Shown: piece by piece, positions 1-8,673 of the stretch
Layout: each line of letters begins with the position of its first letter
How positions within the stretch are numbered: the first letter of the stretch is position 1
NCBI GenBank assembly: GCA_963714255.1
Contig: CAVQNU010000027.1
Coordinates: forward strand, 186,001 to 250,000
Reading direction: 5' to 3'
Source: Rhodovastum sp963714255
GTDB lineage: Bacteria; Pseudomonadota; Alphaproteobacteria; Acetobacterales; Acetobacteraceae
DNA length: 64,000 nt
Program-made: the position numbers and the translations under genes
Notes under the pieces: model-generated
What the model was told of the DNA's origin: nothing
Seen by the model: the letters and a program-made list of their open reading frames with translations, nothing else
Databases searched by the model: none

Positions 1-1405
1 CGGCGATGCGCGCCCAGCGCCGTTTTTCGTCGCCGAGCAGGGTCTGCAAATCTTTCCGTTCCTTGGTGAGCGCTTTGTGCTCCTTCTGGATTTCCATTTC
101 CTCGAGCTTGCGCAGGCTGCGCAGCCGCATGTTGAGGATGGCCTCGGCCTGCACGTCCGAGAGCAGGAACGCCCGCATCAGCACCGGCTTGGGTTCATCC
201 TCGGTGCGGATGATACGGATCACCTCGTCGAGGTTCAGATAGACCTTGATGAACCCGTCGAGGATTTCCAGCCGCCGCTCGATCGCGGCCAGCCGGTGCT
301 TGGAGCGGCGGATCAGCACTTCGTGGCGGTGGTCGAGCCAGGCGCGCAGCACCTCGCGCAGGCCCAGCACCCGCGGCGTGTGATCGGCGGTGAGCACGTT
401 CATGTTCAGCGGGAAACGGCTTTCCAGCGCGGTCGAGCGGAACAGGCTCGCCATCAGCACTTCCGGCTCGACGCTGCGGGTCTTGGGCTCCAGCACCAGG
501 CGGACCTTGTCGGTGCTCTCGTCGCGCACGTCGCCCAGCAGCGGCAGTTTTTTCTCCTCCATCAGCTGGGCGATCTGCTCGATCAGTTTCGCCTTCTGCA
601 CCTGATAGGGAATTTCCGTAACCACGACCGACCAGGTGCCGAACCGGCCGGCCTCGACCGCCCATTTCGCCCGCACGCGGAAGCCGCCGCGGCCGGACTC
701 GTAGGCGGTGAGGATCGACGCCTTGTCCTCGACGATGATGCCGCCGGTGGGGAAGTCGGGGCCGGGCATGTGGGCGAGCAGGCCGGCGGTAGTGATGGAA
801 GGATCGCCAATGAAGGCGATCGCGGCGGCGCACACTTCGCCGGCATTGTGCGGCGGGATGGAGGTGGCCATGCCCACCGCGATGCCGGCCGAGCCGTTGG
901 CCAGCAGATTGGGGAATCCGCCGGGCAGAACGACCGGCTCGCTTTCCTCGCCGTCATAGGTCGGACGGAAATCAACGGCGTCGTCGTCGATGCCGGCGAG
1001 CAGGGCTTTGGCGACTTCCGTCAGGCGCGCTTCGGTGTAGCGCATGGCCGCGGCGTTATCGCCGTCGATATTGCCGAAATTGCCCTGGCCTTCGACCAGC
1101 GGGAAACGGGCGGCAAAATCCTGCGCCAGCCGCACCAGCGCTTCGTACACGGACGCATCGCCGTGCGGATGGTATTTGCCGATCACGTCGCCGATCACGC
1201 GGGCGCATTTCTTGAACCCGGCGGTCGGGTCCAGGCGAAGCTGATGCATGGCATACACCAGCCGCCGGTGCACCGGCTTGAGCCCGTCGCGCACGTCGGG
1301 CAGCGAGCGCGACATGATGGTGGACAGCGCATAGGCGAGGTAACGCTCGCTCAGCGCGTCCGCGAGCTTGGTGTCCTCGATTTTTCCGGCCAGATCGTCA
1401 GGCAT
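1..1405 (-). CDS. parC: DNA topoisomerase IV subunit A (ParC), 3' part missing
   Basis: Subunit A of topoisomerase IV, the cytoplasmic type II topoisomerase that decatenates daughter chromosomes together with ParE. About 468 codons are present; the gene runs off the left edge with no stop. The N-terminus (MPDDLAGKIEDTKLADALSE) leads into the breakage-reunion domain, with the GyrA/ParC-typical RDGLKPVHRRLVYAM near residue 39 and the GNFGNIDGD segment just before MRYTEARL. The catalytic Tyr is about residue 123, close to Tyr120 of E. coli ParC. One frame stays open from start to edge. ParC is chosen over GyrA because of the short N-terminus and the position after recO, which is common in alphaproteobacteria. 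The start overlaps the recO stop by 8 bp (ATGCCTGA). Confidence 0.9.
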   Translation of the reverse strand, partial: MPDDLAGKIEDTKLADALSERYLAYALSTIMSRSLPDVRDGLKPVHRRLVYAMHQLRLDPTAGFKKCARVIGDVIGKYHPHGDASVYEALVRLAQDFAARFPLVEGQGNFGNIDGDNAAAMRYTEARLTEVAKALLAGIDDDAVDFRPTYDGEESEPVVLPGGFPNLLANGSAGIAVGMATSIPPHNAGEVCAAAIAFIGDPSITTAGLLAHMPGPDFPTGGIIVEDKASILTAYESGRGGFRVRAKWAVEAGRFGTWSVVVTEIPYQVQKAKLIEQIAQLMEEKKLPLLGDVRDESTDKVRLVLEPKTRSVEPEVLMASLFRSTALESRFPLNMNVLTADHTPRVLGLREVLRAWLDHRHEVLIRRSKHRLAAIERRLEILDGFIKVYLNLDEVIRIIRTEDEPKPVLMRAFLLSDVQAEAILNMRLRSLRKLEEMEIQKEHKALTKERKDLQTLLGDEKRRWARIA

Positions 1406-2138
1406 CCGACTCCATTCCCGCCAGGATCGTCACCCGGTCGTACAGCGCCTGGCGGGCCAGGGGCAACGGCAAGTGACGCAGGCCGAACACGTCACGGGCG
1501 AGAAAGAACCCGGTCAGGCGCAGCCCGTCGCGCCATTGCGCCGGATCGCCCTCGCCGGCGCCGAGCAGAAATGGCGGCAAGGGCAGCATCCTGGGCGCCC
1601 ATTTGCCGGCGCCCTCTTGCGTCAGCGCCCGGCCGGACTTCGGGCTGACATAGACCAGCCCCTCGGTGGCGCCGGTGACCGGACACGCCGACAAATCCAG
1701 GCCGTAGCCGAGATCGGCCAGCAACAGCGCCTCCCAGCGGATCTGCTCGGCGAGCATGCCGGAGGTGCGCGACAGGCGCGCGATCAGGTGCAACAACCCA
1801 TCGAACACGCGCGGATGCGCCTCGCGCTCGGGCAGCGCACCCTCGGCCACCGCACAGGCGGCGGTGAGCATGCCAAGCTGCAGCGGATCGTCCATGGCCA
1901 GGGCCGCCGCGGGGTGGATGAGTTCGGCGGTGAAGCTGCCAAGCTGGTCGGCCAGGCGGCCGACCCAGCGGACCTGGGCGAGGTTGCCGGGCTGCCAGAG
2001 CGCCGCACGGCCCCGGCTGGCGCCGCCGCGGGCGAGGCCGCGATGGGCGCCGTGCGCTTCCGTCATGACGGTGGCTATGGCGTCGCCTTCGCCGAAGGGG
2101 CGAACATCCAAAATAATTGCGGGAGCGTCCCACTCCAT
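1398..2138 (-). CDS. recO: DNA repair protein RecO
   Basis: RecO helps load RecA onto SSB-coated single strands in the RecF pathway. The protein is 246 aa. It begins MEWDAPAIILDVRPFGE, a typical RecO OB-fold start, and continues with the helical domain (HPRVFDGLLHLIARL) and the segment VYVSPKSGRALT seen in alphaproteobacterial RecO. The reading frame stays open upstream to 2186, but those extra 16 codons lie in the palindromic repeat, so the ATG at 2138 is taken as the start. The stop overlaps parC by 8 bp. The gene belongs to the minus-strand lepB-rnc-era-recO-parC chain; the repeat at 2154-2221 separates it from era. Confidence 0.88.
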   Translation of the reverse strand: MEWDAPAIILDVRPFGEGDAIATVMTEAHGAHRGLARGGASRGRAALWQPGNLAQVRWVGRLADQLGSFTAELIHPAAALAMDDPLQLGMLTAACAVAEGALPEREAHPRVFDGLLHLIARLSRTSGMLAEQIRWEALLLADLGYGLDLSACPVTGATEGLVYVSPKSGRALTQEGAGKWAPRMLPLPPFLLGAGEGDPAQWRDGLRLTGFFLARDVFGLRHLPLPLARQALYDRVTILAGMESDA

Positions 2139-2153
2139 GTGGCCTCTCGAAGA

Positions 2154-2221
2154 AAGCAAGGCCAGGGCTCTGCCCTGGACCCGCAAGGGGTCGGAGGACC
2201 CCTTGACCCCGCTACTTAAGG
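2154..2221. repeat. GC-rich palindromic repeat, copy 1
   Basis: A single-arm copy of the window-wide element. It contains the self-complementary block GGCCAGGGCTCTGCCCTGG, a second hairpin built on AAGGGG/CCCCTT, and the tail CCCCGCTACTTAAG. It fills the gap between recO and era and extends the recO reading frame upstream of its likely start. Confidence 0.85.
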
Positions 2222-2227
2222 AAAGAC

Positions 2228-3136
2228 TTACCCTGGATCATCCAGCCCCAGCGCCCGCAACCGGGCCCCCTCCTCGTCCCAACCAGCGCGCTCGCGCACA
2301 TTGAGGAACAAATGCACCTTGCGCTCCAGCAGCCGGGCCAGCTCGCCACGGGCGCGGGCGCCGATGTCGCGGATGCGGCTGCCGCCCTCGCCGATCAGAA
2401 TCGCCTTCTGGCCGGCCCGCGCGACATACACCGTGGCCTCGATGCGCACCGAACCATCGCGCCGCTCCTGCCAGCTCTCGGTCTCCACCGTGGTGCCATA
2501 AGGCACCTCCTCGTGCGTCTGCAGGAAAATCTGCTCGCGCACCAGCTCGGCGGCCAGCAACCGGTCGGGCAGGTCGGTCAGGTCGTCATCAGGATACAGA
2601 TGCGGACCGGGCGGCATGGCATCGGCCAGCGCGGCCAGCAGCGCATCCAGCCCGTCGCCGTTGGCGGCGCTGACCATGAAGGTCTGCGCGAAACTCGCGA
2701 TGCCGTTCAGCTCCGCCGTCAACGGCAGCAGACGCTGCGGCTCGATCGTGTCGAGCTTGTTGAGCACCAGCCAGGCGCGCCCGCCACGGTCGCGCAGGCG
2801 CTCGGCAATGCCGCGCACGCCGTCGGTCAGGCCGGCGCGGGCATCGACCAGGAACAGCACCAGATCAGCATCCTGCGCGCCGGTCCAGGCGGCGTGCACC
2901 ATGGCACGGTCGAGCCGGCGGCGCGGGCGGAAGATGCCGGGCGTGTCCACCAGCAAAATCTGGGCGGCACCGCGCATCAGAATGCCGAGCACGCGAAACC
3001 GGGTGGTCTGCGCCTTCGGGCTGACGATGGACAGTTTCGCCCCGGTCAGCCGGTTCAGCAGAGTGGATTTTCCCGCATTCGGCGCGCCGACGATGGCAGC
3101 GAAGCCACAGCGCGTGACGGGCGCGGCCTCGCTCAT
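2228..3136 (-). CDS. era: GTPase Era
   Basis: Ribosome-associated GTPase that binds 16S rRNA and acts in 30S maturation. The protein is 302 aa, normal for Era. The G1 loop GAPNAGKST is at residues 17-25, the G2 region is around KAQTTRFRV, G3 DTPG is at 64-67 and G4 NKLD at 126-129. A C-terminal KH domain contains IGEGGSRIRDIGARAR. The start overlaps the rnc stop by 4 bp (ATGA), which suggests translational coupling with RNase III, another rRNA-processing factor. Confidence 0.95.
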   Translation of the reverse strand: MSEAAPVTRCGFAAIVGAPNAGKSTLLNRLTGAKLSIVSPKAQTTRFRVLGILMRGAAQILLVDTPGIFRPRRRLDRAMVHAAWTGAQDADLVLFLVDARAGLTDGVRGIAERLRDRGGRAWLVLNKLDTIEPQRLLPLTAELNGIASFAQTFMVSAANGDGLDALLAALADAMPPGPHLYPDDDLTDLPDRLLAAELVREQIFLQTHEEVPYGTTVETESWQERRDGSVRIEATVYVARAGQKAILIGEGGSRIRDIGARARGELARLLERKVHLFLNVRERAGWDEEGARLRALGLDDPG

Positions 3137-3921
3137 GCGCCGAGCTTGGCGAGCAGGTCGGCGGCGGCCAGCCGTTCGGCGATGCGCTTGCTGCCGGCGG
3201 TGCCGCTGCCGTCATGGCCCGCGGCGGCCACGCCGATGACGAACACCGGGTCGTGCGCCGGCCCCACGCGCGAGATCACCGTGTAATTGGGCAGGTTCAT
3301 GCCGCGGGCGAGCAGCCATTCCTGCAGGGCGGTTTTCGGGTCCTTCGGCGGCTCGGCGACGCCGGCCATCGCCTCCTCCCACGCACGGCGCACGAACCGG
3401 CGCGCCGGGTCCAGCCCACCGTCGTAATACAGCGCGCCGATCAGCGCCTCCATGGCGTCCGCCAGCACGGTGGCCAGCTTGCGCACGCCCGCGCGCGATT
3501 CGCCGGGCGCCACCGACAGCGCGGCGGGCAGGCCCAACTTGTGGCCAATTTCGGCCAGCACCGGCTGGGACACCAGATGCGCCAGCCGCGGACCGAGCTG
3601 GCCTTCCTGCTCATCGGGGAAACGCTCGGCCAGCCACTCGGCGATCAGCAGGCCGAGCACACGGTCGCCGACGAATTCAAGCCGCTCGTTGGAGCCCGCG
3701 CCGCTGCGCCGCGCGGTACGTCCGCGCGCGAGGGCCCGGCCGACCACGGCGGAGCGATGGGTCAGCGCCTCGCGCAGCAGTTCCGGGCGGGCGAAATCAT
3801 GGCCGAGTACGTCCGCGGCGCGGGCGGCATCGACATACGGCGCCGCGCCGCGCGCCGGGGCTGTGGCCTGGGTCAGGATATGCCCTTGAACAAGCGGGAC
3901 CAGCGGATCTCGAAAGGCCAT
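3133..3921 (-). CDS. rnc: Ribonuclease III
   Basis: Double-strand-specific endoribonuclease for rRNA and mRNA processing. The product is 262 aa. The RNase III signature NERLEFVGDRVL starts at residue 78, with catalytic Asp86. The C-terminal dsRNA-binding domain carries DPKTALQEWLLARG and ends near SKRIAERLAAADLLAKLGA. I chose ATG at 3921 because GGAGG lies about 6-9 bases upstream; another ATG at 3939 would add six residues. This start sits 49 bp inside the end of lepB, an unusually long overlap. The stop overlaps era by 4 bp. Confidence 0.92.
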   Translation of the reverse strand: MAFRDPLVPLVQGHILTQATAPARGAAPYVDAARAADVLGHDFARPELLREALTHRSAVVGRALARGRTARRSGAGSNERLEFVGDRVLGLLIAEWLAERFPDEQEGQLGPRLAHLVSQPVLAEIGHKLGLPAALSVAPGESRAGVRKLATVLADAMEALIGALYYDGGLDPARRFVRRAWEEAMAGVAEPPKDPKTALQEWLLARGMNLPNYTVISRVGPAHDPVFVIGVAAAGHDGSGTAGSKRIAERLAAADLLAKLGA

Positions 3922-4625
3922 TCCCAGACCTCCCACCATGGCGAGGTGGCGTCGACCGAAAGGAAGATGAACTCGGCGCGGCCCACGAGATTCTCGATCG
4001 GCACGAAGCCGACGGCGTTCAAGAAACGACTGTCCTGGCTGTTGTCGCGGTTGTCGCCCATCGCGAATACATGGCCTTCGGGCACCTTGTATTCCTGGGT
4101 GTTGTCCATCATTCCGTCGTCGCTGGCCTTCAGGATCGGGTGCTCGCGGCCGCCCGGCAAGGTCTCGATATAACGCCTGAGCAGCATGGGCGGCCCTTCG
4201 CCCTCGGCGGTTTCAGTGCCCACATCCTTGCGCGGCACAATCTGGCCGTTGATGTAGAGCTGCCCATAAATCATCTGGATGCGGTCGCCGGGCAGGCCAA
4301 TGATCCGCTTGATGTAGTCCTGGCTGGTGTCGCGCGGCAGCTTGAAAACGGCGACATCGCCGCGCTCCGGCATGCGGCCGAAAATGCGGCCGGAAAACAG
4401 CGGCGGCGACAGCGGCAGCGAGAAATGCGAGTAGCCGTAGCTGAATTTCGATACGAATAGGTAATCACCTATCAGCAGCGTCGGGATCATCGATCCGGAC
4501 GGGATGTTGAACGGCTCGAATGCGACCGTGCGGATGCCGATGGCGATCAGCCCGGCATAGAAGATGGTCTTGATGTTCTCGATCAGCACGCCGGACTTGC
4601 GCCTGGCCAGGGGTTGCTGCGCCAT
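3873..4625 (-). CDS. lepB: Signal peptidase I
   Basis: Membrane serine protease that removes Sec and Tat signal peptides at the periplasmic face. The protein is 250 aa. A short cytoplasmic N-terminus is followed by one membrane segment (about residues 20-36). The Ser nucleophile is in PSGSM (Ser45) and the general-base Lys in DYIKRIIGLPGDR (Lys106). The late box GDNRDNSQDSR is present. It is the first gene of the lepB-rnc-era chain. Many alphaproteobacteria have pdxJ-acpS upstream; here the upstream neighbour is a large palindromic repeat and the divergent efp gene. Confidence 0.95.
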   Translation of the reverse strand: MAQQPLARRKSGVLIENIKTIFYAGLIAIGIRTVAFEPFNIPSGSMIPTLLIGDYLFVSKFSYGYSHFSLPLSPPLFSGRIFGRMPERGDVAVFKLPRDTSQDYIKRIIGLPGDRIQMIYGQLYINGQIVPRKDVGTETAEGEGPPMLLRRYIETLPGGREHPILKASDDGMMDNTQEYKVPEGHVFAMGDNRDNSQDSRFLNAVGFVPIENLVGRAEFIFLSVDATSPWWEVWEWPFEIRWSRLFKGIS

Positions 4626-4732
4626 GAGGATGAGGGCTTTCTAGCCCCGGGGGGCGGGGCGGTGCGTTGGGGGGCGGATGAAGCCTTTCCGACACCCCTG
4701 TGTCAAGCAAGCCGGGCGGGGCTGGGGGAATT

Positions 4733-4953
4733 GGGTGAAGGAAGGAAGGCCAGGGCTCTGCCCTGGACCCGCCAGGGGGCAGTGGCCCCCTGGACCCCGC
4801 TACTTAAGCAGTTGTCTTGAGAGGGGGTGAGGAAGTGAACCGGTTCACCGCCTCACCCCACTCTCAAGACAACTGCCTAAAAGTAATGGGTTCCAAGGGG
4901 CCACTGCCCCTTGGCGGGTCCAGGGCAGAGCCCTGGCCTTCCTTCCTTCACCC
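4733..4953. repeat. Large inverted-repeat element, complete double copy (copy 2)
   Basis: About 220 bp forming one long, nearly perfect palindrome between the divergent genes lepB and efp. The left arm starts GGGTGAAGGAAGGAAGGCC and the right arm ends with its complement (GGCCTTCCTTCCTTCACCC). The centre is a second palindrome with arms GCAGTTGTCTTGAGAG and CTCTCAAGACAACTGC around AACCGGTT. The gap 4626-5043 holds nothing else that I can identify, apart from the expected promoters of lepB and efp. Confidence 0.9.
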
Positions 4954-5043
4954 AGGTCCCCACGGCCCCGCCCGGCTTGCCCCCGGCCCCGGCGCGGGCT
5001 AGAAGCCGCCGCTCCCCGACAGTTCCCCGAGAGACCACGCCCC

Positions 5044-5610
5044 ATGAAACAGCAGGCGAACCTGATCCGCGCCGGCCAGGTGATCGAGCACGAAGGCCGC
5101 CGTTGGACCGTGCTCAAGCAGCAGATCATCACCCCCGGCAAGGGCGGCGCCTTCATCCAGGTGGAGATGCGCGACCTCAAGTCGGGCAGCAAGACCAACG
5201 AGCGCTGGCGCACGGCCAACACGGTCGAGCGGCTGCTGACCGACAACAAGGATTACACCTACTCCTACACCGACGGCCCGAATATCGTGCTGATGGACCC
5301 CGAGACCTTCGAGTCCATCCACGTCTCGGCCGAGCTTCTCGGCGATGCCGCGCCCTTCCTGCAGGACAACATGACCATCGCCGTCAACCTGGTCGAAGGT
5401 GAGCCGGTCGCCCTCCACCTGCCGCAGAGCGCGGTGCTGGAAGTGGTCGAGGCCGACCCGGTGGTGAAGGGCCAGACCGCCTCGTCTTCCTACAAGCCGG
5501 CCAAGCTTTCCAATGGCGTCAAGACGATGGTGCCGCCCTTCGTCGAGGCCGGCGAGAAGATTGTCGTGCGGATCGAGGATGCGAGCTACATGGAGCGCTT
5601 CAAGGGCTGA
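5044..5610 (+). CDS. efp: Translation elongation factor P
   Basis: EF-P binds between the P and E sites and relieves ribosome stalling at polyproline. The 188-aa length is typical. Domain I carries the loop TPGKGGAFIQVEMRDLKSG, where Lys33 is the residue lysylated by EpmA in many bacteria. OB domains II and III follow, ending in the family C-terminus VVRIEDASYMERFKG. A run of prolines occurs in the OmpA-like protein encoded nearby at 6540-7406, a plausible EF-P client, but that link is inference. The ATG at 5044 is the only sensible start. Confidence 0.95.
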   Translation: MKQQANLIRAGQVIEHEGRRWTVLKQQIITPGKGGAFIQVEMRDLKSGSKTNERWRTANTVERLLTDNKDYTYSYTDGPNIVLMDPETFESIHVSAELLGDAAPFLQDNMTIAVNLVEGEPVALHLPQSAVLEVVEADPVVKGQTASSSYKPAKLSNGVKTMVPPFVEAGEKIVVRIEDASYMERFKG

Positions 5611-5637
5611 TCGCGTCGCCCCTGGGGGAGACCGAAA

Positions 5638-6477
5638 ATGGCCCTGCGCCTGTCCGCCCACATGACCATCATGCAGAACGCCGCCCAGCGCGCGGCGAAA
5701 CGCCTGCTGCGCGACTTCAACGAGGTCGAGCAGTTGCAGGTCAGCATGAAGGGTCCCGGCGACTTCGTGACCCAGGCCGACATCCGCGCCGAGCAGACGC
5801 TGCGCGACGATCTCAACAAGGCGCGTCCCGGGTATGCGTTCCTGCTGGAGGAGGCGGGCGCCTCCGGCAGCGACAACTGGTCGTGGCGCTGGGTGATCGA
5901 CCCGCTCGACGGCACCAGCAATTTCCTGCACGGCATTCCGCACTGGGCGATTTCCATCGGGCTGGAGCACCGCCTGCCTGATGGCGGCAGCGAGCTTGCC
6001 GCCGGCATGGTCTACGCACCGGCCGCTGGCGAAATGTTCTGGGCCGAGAAGGGCGCCGGCGCCTTCCTGAACGACCGCCGCCTGCGCGTCTCCGCCCGGC
6101 GCGATCTCAAGGAAGCCATTTTCGCCACCGGCATTCCATTCGCCGCGGTGGCGCCGCGCAACCGCCTCGCGTTTGCCCGCACGCTCGGCGCGCTGATGCC
6201 GCAGGTCGCCGGCATCCGCAGGTTCGGCGCGGCGTCGCTGGACCTCGCCTGGACCGCGGCCGGCCGCTATGACGGGTTCTGGGAGTTCGGGCTGCACCCG
6301 TGGGACATCGCCGCCGGGCTGCTGATCGTGCGCGAGGCGGGCGGCTTTGCCACCGACCCGTATGGTGGCGACCCGCGAAGCACTGGCGACGTGGTGGCAG
6401 CCAACCCGCATTTGCACGCCGGCCTGCGCGAGGCCGCCGCGAACGGCCTGGCGGGTGGCGAGGCACGGGCCTCCTGA
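5638..6477 (+). CDS. Inositol monophosphatase family protein
   Basis: Mg2+-dependent sugar or inositol phosphate phosphatase of the SuhB/IMPase fold, 279 aa. Metal ligands are visible in order: LLEEAG (Glu71/72), WVIDPLDGTSNFLHG (Asp88 and Asp91), and the late motif HPWDIAAG. The substrate cannot be fixed from sequence; SuhB-type inositol-1-phosphatase is most likely, and a histidinol-phosphatase or CysQ-like role is less likely. It follows efp by 27 bp with GGGGGAG before the ATG, so the two may be cotranscribed. Confidence 0.88.
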   Translation: MALRLSAHMTIMQNAAQRAAKRLLRDFNEVEQLQVSMKGPGDFVTQADIRAEQTLRDDLNKARPGYAFLLEEAGASGSDNWSWRWVIDPLDGTSNFLHGIPHWAISIGLEHRLPDGGSELAAGMVYAPAAGEMFWAEKGAGAFLNDRRLRVSARRDLKEAIFATGIPFAAVAPRNRLAFARTLGALMPQVAGIRRFGAASLDLAWTAAGRYDGFWEFGLHPWDIAAGLLIVREAGGFATDPYGGDPRSTGDVVAANPHLHAGLREAAANGLAGGEARAS

Positions 6478-6539
6478 TCCCGCGGAACGGACGGCCTTCG
6501 TTGAGAATTCAGTGCCCGGTGGTTAGGGTGGCCGGACCC

Positions 6540-7406
6540 ATGCGAACAGTTTCCATTGTCCTCGCCCTGGCCTGCGCAGCCACGGCATCGCTTGTGCCGC
6601 TGGCGGCGCATGCCCAGGCAACCGTCGACCCGCGCGCGCTGGAGCCGTTGCAGCCGCCCGCCGCCGCCCCGGCGCAAACCGGCCCCGGGCAGACCAGCGC
6701 GCAACCGGCGAAGCCGCCGGCGCACCACAAGCGCACGGCGCACCCGGCGGCTTCCGGGCAATCGTCCACGTCCAACCCGGCGGCGGGGAAGCCTGCCGCC
6801 GCCGTCCGTACTGCCACGCCGGCAGCCCCGCCCATCCCCCCGCCGGCTCCCGGTCAACCGTCCACGCTGCCGCCTCCGTCCAAACCTGCCGCCGGCACGC
6901 ATTTGGCCACGCCGGCGCCGCCGCAAGTGCGGGTGCCGCTCAGCGCGCCGCCGGCGCCGGTGCTGCCGCCGCCGCTGATCGTACCAACTCGCCCGCCGGC
7001 GCCGCCCGCCCCGGCGCCGGTCGCGGCCGATGCCCCCGGCGCCGCCGCGCCGATCCCGGACGGGCTGCGCGTCACCTTCGGCGAGGGACGCGCCGACCTG
7101 AACCCGGGCACCGAAACGGCGCTGCGCACGCTCGCGCACCGCGCCCCTGCCGAGACCAGCTTCACCGTGGCCGCCTTCGCCCCGGGCGCCCCGGAGGACC
7201 CTTCGACGCCCCGGCGGCTTTCGCTCTCGCGGGCGCTGACGGTCCGCTCGGTGCTGATGGCGGAGGGGATCCAATCGGTGCGGGTCTATGTGAAAGCGTT
7301 CGGCGCCAGCCACGGTGTGGAGGACGGCCCGGCCGATCGCGTCGATGTGACCATCGCCTCAGCCACGCCCCATGCCCCGACCTCGCAGGCAAGACCGCCG
7401 CAATGA
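6540..7406 (+). CDS. Secreted proline/alanine-rich protein with OmpA-like domain
   Basis: A 288-aa protein in three parts. A Sec signal peptide (residues 1-23, ending AAHAQA) comes first. A long Pro/Ala-rich linker (about 25-180) follows, probably spanning the periplasm. The C-terminal domain has the OmpA-like pattern (VTFGEGRADLNPGTETALRT at its start, then SLSRALTVRSVLMAEGI and ADRVDVTI), the fold that grips peptidoglycan in OmpA and MotB. ATG 6540 precedes the signal peptide; the frame is open further upstream but runs through the preceding gene. Its stop overlaps the next gene by 4 bp, so these envelope genes are coupled. Confidence 0.75.
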   Translation: MRTVSIVLALACAATASLVPLAAHAQATVDPRALEPLQPPAAAPAQTGPGQTSAQPAKPPAHHKRTAHPAASGQSSTSNPAAGKPAAAVRTATPAAPPIPPPAPGQPSTLPPPSKPAAGTHLATPAPPQVRVPLSAPPAPVLPPPLIVPTRPPAPPAPAPVAADAPGAAAPIPDGLRVTFGEGRADLNPGTETALRTLAHRAPAETSFTVAAFAPGAPEDPSTPRRLSLSRALTVRSVLMAEGIQSVRVYVKAFGASHGVEDGPADRVDVTIASATPHAPTSQARPPQ

Positions 7407-8575
7407 CCCGCCCCACCGTCTATCTTTTCCGCATGGCCATGTTCCTGGCCGCCGTGCTTGTCGTGGCCGGGCTGCTCGGCGAGCCGCTGGTGGTCGCCTT
7501 CCGCGCCAACACGATGCTCAACAGCCTCATCCTGCTGGTGCTGCTGCTCGGCATTTCCTGGAACCTGCGTCAGGTCACCCGGCTCTCGCCGGAGGTCACC
7601 TGGCTGGAGACGTTCCAGAAGGCGCGTCCTCGCCTGGCCACCCTGCCCGCCCCACGCCTGCTGGCGCCGATGGCGAGCATGCTGGCCGCCCGCGCCGCAA
7701 AGGCACGCGAGGCCGGCAGCGCCGCCTCCGACCGGTTCACCATCTCCGCCCCGGCGATGCGCTCGCTGCTCGACAGCATCGCCAGCCGGCTCGACGAATC
7801 GCGCGAATTGTCGCGCTACATGACCGGCCTGATGATTTTCCTGGGCTTGCTCGGCACGTTCTGGGGGCTGTTGCTCACGGTGTCGTCGGTGGGCGACGTG
7901 ATCAACTCGATGTCGGTCGGCTCGGGCGACATCAACGCGCTGTTCGAACAGCTCAAATCGGGCCTGGCCCGGCCGTTGAAGGGCATGGGCACGGCGTTTT
8001 CGTCGTCCATGCTCGGGCTGGCCGGTGCGCTGGTGCTGGGATTCCTCGACCTCACCGCCGGGCAGGCGCAGAACCGCTTCTTCAACGAGCTGGAGGAGTG
8101 GCTGGCCGGTATCACCAGGCTCGCCTCGGGCGTGCTCGGCAATGAGGGCGAAGGTTCGGTGCCGGTGTATGTGCAGGCCCTGCTGGAGCAGACCGCCGAG
8201 AACATGGAGAATCTGCAGTTCATTCTCGCCCGTGGCGAGGACGGACGGAACCAGGCCAACCAGGCCGTGGTCGGACTGACCGAGCGCATCGCCACGCTGT
8301 CGGACACGATGCGCACCAGTCAGCAGCTTATGTTGCGCATCGCCGAGGGCCAGCAGGCGATCGTTCCCGCCCTCGCGCGGGTTGCCGAGCAGCGCGCTCC
8401 GGACGGCGGCCACGAGGACATCATGCGCGCGCATTTGCGCAACATCGAACTCTATCTGCAACGCCTGCTCACCGAATCCGAGCAAGGCCGCGCCCAGAGC
8501 ACTGCGGAGCTGCGCAACGACATCCGCGTCCTAACCCGCACCATCGCCGCCCTGGCCGAGGACCCCCCAAGATGA
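7403..8575 (+). CDS. MotA/TolQ/ExbB-like inner-membrane channel protein
   Basis: A 390-aa membrane protein. Hydrophobic segments lie near residues 10-30 and 36-53, then 140-165 and 200-222. The 140-222 region (MIFLGLLGTFWGLLLTVSSV, then GMGTAFSSSMLGLAGALVLG) is the conserved MotA/TolQ/ExbB proton-channel core. A long C-terminal helical tail ends in a cytoplasmic Arg-rich stretch. It overlaps the upstream OmpA-like gene (ATGA) and precedes a MotB/OmpA-like partner, so the unit resembles an ion-driven envelope machine. No flagellar genes lie nearby. Exact role unknown. Confidence 0.75.
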   Translation: MTRPTVYLFRMAMFLAAVLVVAGLLGEPLVVAFRANTMLNSLILLVLLLGISWNLRQVTRLSPEVTWLETFQKARPRLATLPAPRLLAPMASMLAARAAKAREAGSAASDRFTISAPAMRSLLDSIASRLDESRELSRYMTGLMIFLGLLGTFWGLLLTVSSVGDVINSMSVGSGDINALFEQLKSGLARPLKGMGTAFSSSMLGLAGALVLGFLDLTAGQAQNRFFNELEEWLAGITRLASGVLGNEGEGSVPVYVQALLEQTAENMENLQFILARGEDGRNQANQAVVGLTERIATLSDTMRTSQQLMLRIAEGQQAIVPALARVAEQRAPDGGHEDIMRAHLRNIELYLQRLLTESEQGRAQSTAELRNDIRVLTRTIAALAEDPPR

Positions 8576-8578
8576 CCA

Positions 8579-8666
8579 CCGGGGTCCAGGGGCCTCCGGC
8601 CCCTGGCGGGTCCAGGGCAGAGCCCTGGTGGGGGTCCGGGGGCAAAGCCCCCGGCAGCCCGGGGAC
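8579..8666. repeat. GC-rich palindromic repeat, copy 3
   Basis: Two stacked hairpins (GGGGCCTCCGGCCCC and GGGGGCAAAGCCCCC) flanking the conserved CCAGGGCAGAGCCCTGG block. It is inserted between the two genes of the MotA-like/MotB-like pair, so it must be transcribed if they form one operon. Confidence 0.8.
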
Positions 8667-8673
8667 CTAACCC

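Noticed and set aside
77..1648. 523-codon plus-strand open frame across parC/recO
   Set aside because: Shadow of parC. The true parC frame has no stop and simply leaves the window at the left.
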